Assembly (NCBI GenBank): GCA_903926385.1
Contig: CAIYIS010000007.1
Location: forward strand, 135,614 to 199,613
Length of the DNA stretch: 64,000 bases
Source: an uncultured Bacteroidota bacterium
GTDB lineage: Bacteria; Bacteroidota; Bacteroidia; 2-12-FULL-35-15
Reading direction: 5' to 3'
The translations under genes were made by a program, and so were the position numbers. Shown here in pieces: positions 53,669-63,009 of this stretch (the stretch's first letter is position 1; the number at the start of each line of letters is the position of its first letter). Under the pieces are notes generated by a model, which saw nothing but the letters and a program-made list of their open reading frames with translations, had not been told where the DNA came from and ran no database searches.

Positions 53669-53707
53669 AAAACCCTTTGCAGTTAACTATTGTAGAGGGT
53701 TTTTTAT
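53669..53707 (+). terminator. Rho-independent terminator
   Basis: AAAACCCT and AGGGTTTT arms enclose a longer, partly paired loop, and a run of six T follows. It lies 22 bases after the stop of the small regulatory-domain gene. Confidence 0.6.
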
Positions 53708-53769
53708 TGGCCTTTATTTAGATTTCCCCTTTCAATGTAAACTTAATATTAATTTTACATTACATCATT

Positions 53770-53777
53770 TACCTTTG
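53770..53777 (+). promoter_or_regulatory. Bacteroidota -7 box for the MORN gene at 53850
   Basis: TACCTTTG matches TAnnTTTG and lies 72 bases before the ATG. Confidence 0.45.
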
Positions 53778-53849
53778 TGTGTACAAAAAGTAAAATAATT
53801 GTTTTGCTAATTGTTTTCAACTATTCAAACCATTTAAAATTCTGAAATC

Positions 53850-54320
53850 ATGAAAAAAATTATCTTCTTAGCAATCGTGAGTTTAAGTTTAACATTCGGA
53901 ATAACTGCTCAAAATGTTTTAATTCAAGACGGATTATATTATTCCGATAAAGGGAAATTATATTCCGGGGTTTACACTAAATACAATTCTACAGGAACCA
54001 TAAACAGCACTGTTACTATTGTGGATGGAAAAGTGAACGGTTTAGTAACCTATTATTTCGACAGTGGTAAAGTGAATGAAACCGGACTCTTTGCCGACAA
54101 CGAGAAAAACGGAGAATGGGTTAGATTTGATGAAAAGGGCAATAAGATAGGAATAGCTTCTTTTGTTCACGGGAAAAAAGATGGCACCTGGTTAATCTGG
54201 GATTTTAACGGAACAAAAAGATTTGAAATGCATTATACCCTTGGTGAAAAGACCGGTAAATGGTTGATGTGGGATGAAAAAGGAAATTTGACAACAGAAA
54301 AAGAATACACAACTATCTGA
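53850..54320 (+). CDS. Small exported MORN/YwqK-repeat protein
   Basis: The 156-residue protein has a signal peptide (MKKIIFLAIVSLSLTFGITAQ) followed by about five MORN-like (YwqK-type antitoxin-component) repeats of 20-25 residues, such as GKVNGLVTYYFDSGKVNE, EKNGEWVRFDEKGNKIG, KKDGTWLIWDFNGTKRF and EKTGKWLMWDEKGNLTT. It is a small relative of the large MORN protein at 57554. Ligand unknown. Confidence 0.88.
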   Translation: MKKIIFLAIVSLSLTFGITAQNVLIQDGLYYSDKGKLYSGVYTKYNSTGTINSTVTIVDGKVNGLVTYYFDSGKVNETGLFADNEKNGEWVRFDEKGNKIGIASFVHGKKDGTWLIWDFNGTKRFEMHYTLGEKTGKWLMWDEKGNLTTEKEYTTI

Positions 54321-54466
54321 TTTGAGTTTGAAACTCTCTAATCATTAGTCTTCAGACTAAGTGTTGAGTTTTTCTCCCACCTGTACCCGCCTGTAAGAAT
54401 AGCTATGAAGCTATCCATAACTTCGGCAAGATGTAATAAATATAAAGTGTGATGAAACATTAAAAT

Positions 54467-54512
54467 AACAAAAGCCCTTCAAATGTTAATTTGAAGGGCT
54501 TTGTTATTTTTT
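54467..54512. terminator. Strong terminator hairpin
   Basis: AACAAAAGCCCTTCAAAT (54467-54484) pairs with ATTTGAAGGGCTTTGTT (54489-54505) with one bulge, followed by ATTTTTT. It probably ends the small MORN gene. Confidence 0.85.
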
Positions 54513-54910
54513 AGATTAGTGATCCCGCTGGGATTATAGTTTTTCTGTCAGAACCCTTTAAAATCAATTGTTTTAAAGAGGTTGTTCAAATAAGGTGAAG
54601 CAATAGTGAAACTTTTTCAATAAGCAATAATTTGCATCGTTTCCGTTTAAAGAACTGCTGACAAAAGTAAATATATAATCTAATATTAATATTAATACTT
54701 TTGAACATTAAATTAAATGTCTGTATTTTTAGATCTTTTCACAACACTAATTTAGCTTTTCGAGTAAGTGAAAATTAATTTTGTAAATGAAAGAGAAGGT
54801 GATTTATCGCTGAATTTTGCCATAGCAAGTCCGCTTTCTGTATAAATTTATAACCGGACTTAAGCTTGTTCAACAAATCAATGTAAAGTCATGTTTTTTG
54901 AATAATAAAT
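54513..54910. other. Intergenic region with a short tRNA-3'-end-like sequence
   Basis: This gap of about 400 bases separates the small MORN gene and the 880-codon gene. I see no gene. On the minus strand, positions 54518-54535 read AATCCCAGCGGGATCACT, which looks like the T-arm and acceptor end of a tRNA, but the rest of a tRNA is absent. The remainder is AT-rich with no clear structure. Confidence 0.35.
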
Positions 54911-57526
54911 TTATCTTATCTGCCGGATTAATATTCCAGGATAAAAATTGCCATTACCAATAAAGGTAGTGGTTTCTCCATAAACACTCTTTACTTTTAT
55001 AACTCCTTTGCGATTGTAGTAAGTATGACCAGTTTCATCCTGAACTCCTTCGAGTACTTCATATTTATTTCCTCGTTCCACACCTTCCTTTTCGCCTATT
55101 TGTGCAGTAATAGTTGGACTGGCTGTATAAAGAGGAGTCTTGATTTTAAATTCATCAAACTTATATTGCAGTTTGGCAATCGCCCTATTAGTTGCCTTTA
55201 AAGTTGCTTTATGAATTTCCTCGCCTTTGGTTGCACTCGAAAATGCAGTAGACTGCACATCTGCCCACGCTTCCTCGTTTCCAACGTAGTGTAAGGTAAA
55301 AAGATTTGAATTCTCGAATGCTTGTTTTTTAGCTGGGTCAAAATTAGAGTCGTCCATCCAATAGTTATCATAAAATTGTTTGGCTATTTCGGGTGTCCAA
55401 TCTAAACGATATAAATAAGAAATGGTTCTTACAGTAAATCCTTTTGCAGCTACAGCAGTGGCTACAGAACCTACATTGGCTACGGTTGCGAGATCCCCGT
55501 AACCCGCAGCGCTTGCCAACGCCCCAAAAATTGCCAATCCAGTACTCGCCTGTTTTCCAACCTCTTCTTTATCTAAATATTTAAATTCATTTACTACAAT
55601 AAACGTATTTCCAATTAACTCTTCACCAGCATCTTCAATCACAGCCATACCTCTTGCGGATTTTTTTGCAATATTAATATCTAATTCTGTAGCATCGTAA
55701 GCCCCTCTCTCTTTAACTAAATTCATATCAAAAGTTCCTTTTTCGGTTCTATTAAACCATTTTGCAACCATTGCTTTTGCTACTCCGTTCGATGATAAAT
55801 AATTATTAATCGCATACGTTTGATTACCACCTCCTGTGGATTGAATCATCCTTTCATTCAAACTATGGTCGTTAAATTTATCCGGTAGAGTTCCATTCAT
55901 AAATGCATCTCTTATTTCGTATGCATGCTCCCTGTCACTATGGTCTACCATCATGATAAAAATCGAACTCCTCCTATATTTGTTTACAACGGTTCCTAGT
56001 TTTATGTCCTTTAGTCGGCCTCCTTCACCGGTTACTACCGAAGCCCCTTCTCCCTTATACATTTTATCAGAAGCAAGTGAAGCAGAAGAAGAACTTTTTG
56101 AATAAACTCCACCTCCTCCTAATCCTGAAGAACTTGTTGTTTTCGCTGCCGTACCATTCAAGCTTATTATCTGGCTGTTTAATTTACTTTCCGCAGCATA
56201 ATTATTTGATGCTTTTGCTTCTTTTCGCTTATTTTCTAATTCCGCTACTTTTCTTATTTTCTCTTCTTTGCTTATTGATGCCTGTGCTGCTTTTTGTTTT
56301 TCGGTTTCTGATTCAAAATCTTTTTTGCCAGATTTATATTTTACATAAGCAATGTCTTTTTTATCGATACTCTGTGTCGCTCCAAAAAAATTATTATACT
56401 CTTTATATCTTACTTCGTTTTCAGACGCGTCTACAATATTTACCTTTATAAAGGTTTCATCTGATTTTTTTATAAGGTCGTAATCCACCAGTGATGAAGA
56501 GCTCTTGTCCGGAACTTTTGCAAGCCCTGTTGAACTTGAATTATCTGATTTCTCTACTTTTGTTTTGGAAGATGATTTGGTCACACTTTTCTTTGAAGAT
56601 GATTCGTTTTCAGCTACAGCTTCCGGCACTGGCTTGGCCGCTTCTGTAATTATTTCTTTTTTGCCTGTTTTATATTTAATAAACGAAATTTCTGTTTTTT
56701 CGAGTGTTTGAGTAGCACCAAAAAAATTATCATAGTCTTTATATCTTACTTCGGTAGCCAAGACATCCATGATTGCAACTTTTAAAGAGGTGCCATCGTT
56801 TTTCTTTATCAGATCATAATCCGAAGGGCCCGAAGCGTCTTCTGAAGTTGCTTTTGAAAATAAATTGCTTTTAGTTTTTGTTGTAGACTTTTCATTCTCT
56901 TTTACATTGTCTTTTCCTTTCGGTTCTTCTTTCGCTACTTCTTTTATTTCTTCTTTAAATACATCTTTTTTACCGGATTTATAACGAATATATTCAATTT
57001 CATTTTTACCAACACTTTGAGTAGGTCCGAAAATGTTTTCAGGGTCGCGGTAAATAATCTCTGAAGCCCCAGTTTCAATTCCTGTTGCATGAATAAATGA
57101 ACCATCAATTTTCTTTATAATATCATATTCGCTGCTGGTTTCTTCTTTACCTGTTTTGTGTTTTGCCTTTTTTTGTTTTTCACTAGATGTGGATGAAGTA
57201 GAATTATCAATCGTAGTTTCTTTTGCGGTTTCCTTTGTAGTTTCCTTGGGTTCCTTTTTCCAAAATTTTTTGCTTTCTTCTTTAAACTCCCCACCTTTTA
57301 TCACTACTTTAGTTCCGGATTCATACTTCACATACGCCACTTGCTCCTTATCTTCGGTTAAAGTACGACCAAATTGGTTTTCATAGTCTTTGTAATATAC
57401 TTCGGCATCTCCAATATTCAAAACTTTTGCTTTAATTTGGCTTCCGTCAGTTTTCATAATGATATCTTGACTAAAAAGGCCAGCGGTAATCATTAAAAAC
57501 AGGATTGTGAGAGTGAGGTATTTCAT
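54911..57526 (-). CDS. Exported protein with four ~60-residue repeats and an unknown C-terminal domain
   Basis: Starting at 57526 (before the signal peptide MKYLTLTILFLMITAGLFSQ) this is 871 residues. The first half has four repeats with pattern DLIKK-DG--IK-----------EVRYKDY-N-FG-TQ---K-EI-YIKYKSGKK, separated by low-complexity Lys/Glu/Ser linkers (KETTKETAKETT, SSTSSEKQKKAKHK). A coiled-coil stretch (KIRKVAELENKRKEAK) leads to a C-terminal domain of about 390 residues starting near VVTGEGGRLKDIKLG, with GAYDATELDINIA and LFTLHYVGNEEAWADV. I do not recognise that domain. It follows the large MORN gene after 27 bases, so the two are one operon. Confidence 0.82.
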   Translation of the reverse strand: MKYLTLTILFLMITAGLFSQDIIMKTDGSQIKAKVLNIGDAEVYYKDYENQFGRTLTEDKEQVAYVKYESGTKVVIKGGEFKEESKKFWKKEPKETTKETAKETTIDNSTSSTSSEKQKKAKHKTGKEETSSEYDIIKKIDGSFIHATGIETGASEIIYRDPENIFGPTQSVGKNEIEYIRYKSGKKDVFKEEIKEVAKEEPKGKDNVKENEKSTTKTKSNLFSKATSEDASGPSDYDLIKKNDGTSLKVAIMDVLATEVRYKDYDNFFGATQTLEKTEISFIKYKTGKKEIITEAAKPVPEAVAENESSSKKSVTKSSSKTKVEKSDNSSSTGLAKVPDKSSSSLVDYDLIKKSDETFIKVNIVDASENEVRYKEYNNFFGATQSIDKKDIAYVKYKSGKKDFESETEKQKAAQASISKEEKIRKVAELENKRKEAKASNNYAAESKLNSQIISLNGTAAKTTSSSGLGGGGVYSKSSSSASLASDKMYKGEGASVVTGEGGRLKDIKLGTVVNKYRRSSIFIMMVDHSDREHAYEIRDAFMNGTLPDKFNDHSLNERMIQSTGGGNQTYAINNYLSSNGVAKAMVAKWFNRTEKGTFDMNLVKERGAYDATELDINIAKKSARGMAVIEDAGEELIGNTFIVVNEFKYLDKEEVGKQASTGLAIFGALASAAGYGDLATVANVGSVATAVAAKGFTVRTISYLYRLDWTPEIAKQFYDNYWMDDSNFDPAKKQAFENSNLFTLHYVGNEEAWADVQSTAFSSATKGEEIHKATLKATNRAIAKLQYKFDEFKIKTPLYTASPTITAQIGEKEGVERGNKYEVLEGVQDETGHTYYNRKGVIKVKSVYGETTTFIGNGNFYPGILIRQIR

Positions 57527-57553
57527 TTGTTTGTTTTTAAAATTCATTTGCAA

Positions 57554-60055
57554 TTATTTGTAATATTGTATTTCCCGAATTGTTATTTCCAGAGGTTTGC
57601 TGTTGCTCATTGCAATTTTTTTTGTCCAGTTGTTTTGCCCATCATATTCGTACTTCCAACTATCCGTATTCGATTCGATAAGATTTGATTTGTCATCGTA
57701 TTTTTTTATCAATTTCTGTTTCAAATCACCCTTTATATTGAACGCGCTCGATTCGGTAACATTACCCTTTTCGTTATATTTATAAGTCATTTTGTAGTTA
57801 TACATATTTTCGGTGTTCATGCTTTTTATCCCATTAACGATATAATCCACATCAATTATTTTTTCTAGATGCCCGCTACCATCGTCCACAAATTTATCAG
57901 CCGGATGATATTCGTAAGATTCAATTTGATTTCCTTTATCATCGTATCTGAATAGATACACATAGTTTCCAGTCATATTATATCCTTTCTCTTCTGCTTT
58001 ATCGCCTTTTTCATTCACCTTATAAGTTGTAGGTTTAAATTGTGTTTCCGTAAGGTATTCATCCGTTTCAATCAAATATCCTTTGGCATCATACGAGTGT
58101 GTTATTTTTGATTTTAAAGTGCCATTCGATAAATATTCGCTGCGTTCGGTTTCTTTTCCCTGAACGTTGTATTTTACTTGGGTAGTATAATACAAGCTAT
58201 CTTCCGAATAATTATTTACAGAAGTTATTCTTCCGGCATCATCGTATGTGTTCACAAATTTAACTATCACGCTATCATTAGTGTTGTAAACATTTTTTTG
58301 GATTAGATTGCCATATTTATCATAATCAAACAATGCTTTTACGGTTGTGCCATCATCAAAGTTAAAACTTTTAAAATGGATTATTAATCCGCGGTCATTA
58401 TATTTTTTTGAGTTCTTGAGTTTGGTGCTGTCGTCTGCATAATAGGTAATGTTTTCAAGTTCGTTTCCTTTCGCATCATATTTTACAAATGAGTTTCCTT
58501 CTTCCATCTTCTCGCTATTGGCTGCATCGGTATTTGTTCCATCGCTTTTATAATGGTTTTGTTTCACCTGTTTCACTTTTCCATGCAGGCCAGCAAGATA
58601 AACATCTGTTTTTCTTTTTACCAGATTTAAACTCACGCTATCCTTGTAATATGAAACTGTATTTTCTTTTTCAAGTTTACCGCTTTTGTCATATTGTTTG
58701 GAGCTTCCATCAATATTGCCATCTACCATATTAATTTCGGATTGAATGTTTCCATTGTCGTAATATTCTTTTACAATTCCTGATTTCTTACCATAATGCC
58801 AGGGGATTTCACTTTTAAGAGTCCTGTTTTCGAAATAAATTTTACTTGTTCCTTCCAGGTTTCCTTCATTATCATAAGGGTTTTCGCTTTCCAACTTTTC
58901 ACTTTCGTAATATGTTTTGCCAATTCCTCGTTTAGATTCATTCATCCACAAACATTCACTTTTCAGTTTACCCCTTTCGTAATATTCTAAAACCACACCT
59001 GCTTTATGGTCATCTGCCCAAGGTATTTCAAATTTTAGTTTACCGCTTTCATAATATTCCTTAGAAGTACCTCTTCGTTGCCCGTTCACCCATGGAACTT
59101 CTGCTTTTAGCGCACCACTTTCATAATATTCTTTTCCTGTTCCATTCTCGTTGCCTGTTGTGTATGGTATTTCTTTATTTGTTTTACCACTTACATAATA
59201 CCATTTAGCAAGTCCATCCACCCTGCCTTGTTTAAAAGGAATCTCATTCACCATCTTACCTTTTGCATCAAATGCTTTGGAAACCCCATTTTCTTTGCCA
59301 TCTGCGAATGTAATCTCGCTTCGGATAACTCCGCTATCATAATACCATTTCCCCACACCATTTAGTTTTCCTTCTTTATAAGAGGTTTCCGCTATCAACA
59401 CTCCGTTTTCATTATATCCTTTTACAATTCCTTCTTCTTTGTCATTAACAAAAGGTGTTTCGGTTTGCTCCTTTCCATTTTCATAATAGGTTTTTTCTAT
59501 CCCGTTTTTTTTGTCTGCTTTATAAGACACTTCTCCTTTCAGTTTGCTACTTTCGTAATAATCTTTGCATGTTCCGGTCAGTTTTCCATCCACATATATG
59601 TCTTCGCTTATTAATTTTCCGTCCACATTTGGTGAATAGGTTTTAGCAGTGCCCTGCAACACATCATTTACAAACGGAGCTTCTTTTTTCAACTTTCCAT
59701 CTTCGTAATAAAATTTTACTGTTCCATTCTTTTTCCCTTCTGTCATCGGTATTTCCCGTTCGATATTTCCGGTTTCGTAAAACACTTTAGATACCCCCGT
59801 TTCCTTACCGTTCACATACGTATCCTCTTCAATCACTCTTCCGTCTTCGAGTTCCGAATAAAATTTAACGGTACCTTCTATCACTCCTTTTAGGTAAGAA
59901 ACTTCTTTTTTTAGTTTTTTGTTTTCGTAATAGGTTTTTTCGACACCGTCTTTTTTGCTGTCTTTTGCTGATGAATTGGTTTGTGAAAAAGAACTAGAAT
60001 GAAGAAAGATAAATACGAATATTGCAAAAAAGGCAACTCTCGCATAGTTATTCAT
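57554..60055 (-). CDS. Large exported MORN/YwqK-repeat protein with RHS-like tail
   Basis: The ATG at 60055 precedes a signal peptide (MNNYARVAFFAIFVFIFLHS); the product is 833 residues. About residues 35-480 are some 19 MORN-type repeats of 22-25 residues (VSYLKGVIEGTVKFYSE, TEGKKNGTVKFYYEDGKL, and so on). From 500 on the chain changes to YD/RHS-like repeats (YDAKGNELENITYY, YDKYGNLIQKNVY, YDAKGYLIETDEY). Such extended beta-hairpin solenoids are usual in surface proteins, and MORN-rich YwqK-type proteins have been linked to toxin neutralisation, but no toxin partner is visible. It is the first gene of a two-gene operon. Confidence 0.88.
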   Translation of the reverse strand: MNNYARVAFFAIFVFIFLHSSSFSQTNSSAKDSKKDGVEKTYYENKKLKKEVSYLKGVIEGTVKFYSELEDGRVIEEDTYVNGKETGVSKVFYETGNIEREIPMTEGKKNGTVKFYYEDGKLKKEAPFVNDVLQGTAKTYSPNVDGKLISEDIYVDGKLTGTCKDYYESSKLKGEVSYKADKKNGIEKTYYENGKEQTETPFVNDKEEGIVKGYNENGVLIAETSYKEGKLNGVGKWYYDSGVIRSEITFADGKENGVSKAFDAKGKMVNEIPFKQGRVDGLAKWYYVSGKTNKEIPYTTGNENGTGKEYYESGALKAEVPWVNGQRRGTSKEYYESGKLKFEIPWADDHKAGVVLEYYERGKLKSECLWMNESKRGIGKTYYESEKLESENPYDNEGNLEGTSKIYFENRTLKSEIPWHYGKKSGIVKEYYDNGNIQSEINMVDGNIDGSSKQYDKSGKLEKENTVSYYKDSVSLNLVKRKTDVYLAGLHGKVKQVKQNHYKSDGTNTDAANSEKMEEGNSFVKYDAKGNELENITYYADDSTKLKNSKKYNDRGLIIHFKSFNFDDGTTVKALFDYDKYGNLIQKNVYNTNDSVIVKFVNTYDDAGRITSVNNYSEDSLYYTTQVKYNVQGKETERSEYLSNGTLKSKITHSYDAKGYLIETDEYLTETQFKPTTYKVNEKGDKAEEKGYNMTGNYVYLFRYDDKGNQIESYEYHPADKFVDDGSGHLEKIIDVDYIVNGIKSMNTENMYNYKMTYKYNEKGNVTESSAFNIKGDLKQKLIKKYDDKSNLIESNTDSWKYEYDGQNNWTKKIAMSNSKPLEITIREIQYYK

Positions 60056-60586
60056 CTTGCTAAACTTGTATTGAAATAAGGCTGTTGCCATAATATTTTA
60101 ATTGAATTGATTTGATTAAAGAATGCAATTATAAGATATTTATTCATTTCTGGCAAAAGTTTTTTAGTTAAGTGCTTTAGATACTATACATATACTTTTC
60201 TACAGAAGCGAAACTCAGTTAACTTATTTATTAAAAAAAGCTCAGATATTTTGCGGTGCATTACTGTTCCTTATAATGTTTTACATAATTAATTTATTTC
60301 CAGTTTCTCAATATTAAGAAGTAAGTTGCGGGATATATTCATTTTTTAGTTAATTACGTTAAAGTTTGATTGTTAATAAATAGAAGTAAAGCACGTTGTA
60401 TCTTGAGTAATTGAAATGTAAAAGGATACTTTTAGAAACTAAATTGTTACTCCATACTTACTTTGGTGCAACTGCCTCTGCGGTTGCTAAAAAAATTTGT
60501 ACTGTTTTCAGAAAAATATTGTATTATTGCCGTCATTTTCATTCACAAACAAAACAATTCGAAATCTACACCGAATACCATTATTC
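60056..60586. other. Divergent intergenic region
   Basis: The 531-base gap between the MORN operon and the DUF5723-type gene is AT-rich. It contains a promoter-like pair at 60496-60529 for the plus-strand gene, and ACTGCCTCTGCGGTTGC at 60469-60485 that faintly resembles the dispersed GCCTTTGTGGC repeat. I see no RNA gene. Confidence 0.4.
60496..60529 (+). promoter_or_regulatory. Bacteroidota promoter for the gene at 60587
   Basis: TTTG (60496-60499), a 22-base spacer and TATTATTG (one change from TAnnTTTG). The -33 box overlaps the first codon of the longest frame (60497), which supports the ATG at 60587 as the start. Confidence 0.5.
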
Positions 60587-62848
60587 ATGATTAAAAAAAA
60601 ATATTTTATTTTAATACTATTATTTATTTCTGTTCACTCGTTTGCCCAGCAATTTCTTGGTTTCGGTGCCGATGCCTGGAGCGGAGTGACGGCTGTTTCG
60701 TTCAATCCAGCTGTATCGGACAACCGAAACAAAGTTGACTTTAATATTTTCAGCATGGATATTGGTGCTATGACCGATGCAAAAAATATTCAGGCACCGC
60801 TTTTGTTTCAGAATTTCAAAGAGCCCCGCCAGTTTTTCGACCCATCGTTTACCACCAATCGTGGTTTGGCATTTCCGAGTTCATCATCTGTTGGAACCAG
60901 CGAACCGCTGCAAGTAATAAAGCAAACCCATGCACAGGGACCGGGTTCGTTTATTGCCAGTTTCGGACATAACAAAAATGAAATCGGATTTTCGTATAAT
61001 TATCACAATGTGCAAAATTACTCGAACATCCCCCAAAGTCTTGCACAAATCATGACTGAATATTTGAACCAATCTAGACCTATTGCCACCAGCGTAAATG
61101 CAAGCAGCGGCAAAATAACTTCGATGGCTTGGGCAGAAGCAGGCATTACATATTCGCGCGTGGCGGTGGACAATGGGAAGCATTTGCTGAAAGCTGGAAT
61201 TACGCTGAAATACCTTCAAGGGCTTGGTACAAGTTATCTGAACATAAAACAACTCGCCTATACCGACTCAAACAGTAATCAAGGAATGCAAACACGCATT
61301 CGTGGTGATGTTGACTATGGAAGCACCACCAAAACATCTAGCCCTGGCTTTGGTTTCGATTTAGGGGTGATTTATGAATGGCGACCGGATATAGAAAAAG
61401 ATAAATACGAAATGGATGGCGAAAGAGGCATTGTACCCCGCGATATGGAACTGCACAAACTCGCTTTCGGGGCTTCGTTGATGGATGTGGGTGCAATTAA
61501 ATATACCAAAATGGATAATTATGGTACATATAATGGCATAGATTATAACCCAACAGACAAATTTAGAGATTCCACGTTTAATACTACTTATAATCTCGGC
61601 ACTGTTCAACCTTTAGTTGATTCTGCTTTGGTTCATCGTCAGAGCTATTCATCCAAAGGCGATGTGATGAAAGTAAGTTTGCCAACACATATTAATTTAT
61701 TCATGGATTGGCAAATAGTGAAAGGGCTTCATCTAAACCTGTCGGGATTATTGAATTTGAATAAATCGGATTCGAAGTTACAAGTACATTATCCTGGATA
61801 CAGCACACTTGCCATTTCCTATAACCGACCATGGATAGGGCTTTCCATTCCATTTACCTATATTCCGGCAGTGAAACAAAGCGGTGTAGGCTTGGTGCTT
61901 CGGCTTGGCGAATTGTTTGTGGGTACCAGAAACATCATGGGGTTTTTCGGGAGTGGTGCTAATGGCGATAATTGTTCGGTGTTTGTTGGTTTGAAGGTTG
62001 CTATTCCATATCATCGTCCAAAAGATTCGGATGGCGATTATATTTCAAATGCAATTGATAAATGTCCTCATCTTGCTGGTGTTCATTCGGCAAATGGCTG
62101 CCCGGATGCCGATGGTGATGGCCTGCAAGATAAAGAAGATAGTTGTAAAACTCTTGCAGGTCCGCAATTTCTGCATGGTTGCCCTGATGCAGATAACGAT
62201 AGCATTCCTGATAAAGCAGATGAATGTCCGAATGAGCGTGGATTAAAAGTATTTAAAGGGTGCCCGGATAGCGACAGAGATAGTGTGCCAGATAGGTTTG
62301 ACAGATGTCCTGATAAAAAAGGATTGGTGGGTATGAAAGGATGTCCTGATAACGATAAAGATGGAGTTGCTTCTCCAGATGATGATGATGATGAAGTGGC
62401 AGGCCCTGTTGAAAACCGGGGTGTACCTTGGCCGGACAGAGACGGTGACGGTGTATTGGATAAAGATGACCAGTGTCCCGACGTGAAGGGAACACTTGCT
62501 AATGGTTGCCCTGACCTTACTGCTGCTGCCATATTATCAAAAACATTGCTTGGCAGAGTATTATTTGATGATGGTAAGTCAGAATTAAAATTGGCTGACA
62601 AAGCAGATATAGTAAGAATATTGAAAAGCTTAAACAAGGATGAAAATAACTATTCTTCTATCCGTATCGAAGCATTTGCAGAAGAGGGCGAACCGGAAGT
62701 AGAGGGATTAGCTGAAATGAGAGCAAAAAGCCTTAGAAATTTTTTAATAGAAAATAAATATCCGGAAGAAAAGATAACAATGGATTACAGTACCGTTCCA
62801 AAATCATCGAATAATAATAAGGTTGCCAAAATATTTTCAACCTATTAA
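60587..62848 (+). CDS. DUF5723-type outer-membrane protein with TSP3 repeats and a degenerate OmpA-like end
   Basis: From the ATG at 60587, which precedes a signal peptide (MIKKKYFILILLFISVHSFAQ), the product is 753 residues. Residues about 22-450 form the DUF5723 barrel-like domain found in Bacteroidota (SGVTAVSFNPAVSDNRNKVDFN in part, FSYNYHNVQNY, GAIKYTKMDN, GFFGSGANGDN). Next are six thrombospondin type-3 calcium repeats (DSDGDYISNAIDKCP, DADGDGLQDKEDSC, DADNDSIPDKADECP, DRDGDGVLDKDDQCP). The C-terminal 110 residues look like an OmpA peptidoglycan-binding domain (VLFDDGKSELK, EMRAKSLRNFLIE), but the usual G-HTD-G motif is changed to EAFAEEGE, so binding is doubtful. Confidence 0.88.
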   Translation: MIKKKYFILILLFISVHSFAQQFLGFGADAWSGVTAVSFNPAVSDNRNKVDFNIFSMDIGAMTDAKNIQAPLLFQNFKEPRQFFDPSFTTNRGLAFPSSSSVGTSEPLQVIKQTHAQGPGSFIASFGHNKNEIGFSYNYHNVQNYSNIPQSLAQIMTEYLNQSRPIATSVNASSGKITSMAWAEAGITYSRVAVDNGKHLLKAGITLKYLQGLGTSYLNIKQLAYTDSNSNQGMQTRIRGDVDYGSTTKTSSPGFGFDLGVIYEWRPDIEKDKYEMDGERGIVPRDMELHKLAFGASLMDVGAIKYTKMDNYGTYNGIDYNPTDKFRDSTFNTTYNLGTVQPLVDSALVHRQSYSSKGDVMKVSLPTHINLFMDWQIVKGLHLNLSGLLNLNKSDSKLQVHYPGYSTLAISYNRPWIGLSIPFTYIPAVKQSGVGLVLRLGELFVGTRNIMGFFGSGANGDNCSVFVGLKVAIPYHRPKDSDGDYISNAIDKCPHLAGVHSANGCPDADGDGLQDKEDSCKTLAGPQFLHGCPDADNDSIPDKADECPNERGLKVFKGCPDSDRDSVPDRFDRCPDKKGLVGMKGCPDNDKDGVASPDDDDDEVAGPVENRGVPWPDRDGDGVLDKDDQCPDVKGTLANGCPDLTAAAILSKTLLGRVLFDDGKSELKLADKADIVRILKSLNKDENNYSSIRIEAFAEEGEPEVEGLAEMRAKSLRNFLIENKYPEEKITMDYSTVPKSSNNNKVAKIFSTY

Positions 62849-62967
62849 TTCACCAAACGTATTTTATCAAAACTCTGAATACAGTATAATTGTATATGAG
62901 AGGTAAATAAAAAACGACAAAGGAAAGCTGTTTACATGAAAAATTATTTTTTGTATTCATTTATTAA

Positions 62968-62975
62968 TACTTTTG
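62968..62975 (+). promoter_or_regulatory. Bacteroidota -7 box for the right-edge gene
   Basis: TACTTTTG is a full match to TAnnTTTG, 34 bases before the ATG at 63010. Confidence 0.5.
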
Positions 62976-63009
62976 CGCAACTAAATTTTAATAAAATAAA
63001 TTTACCACT

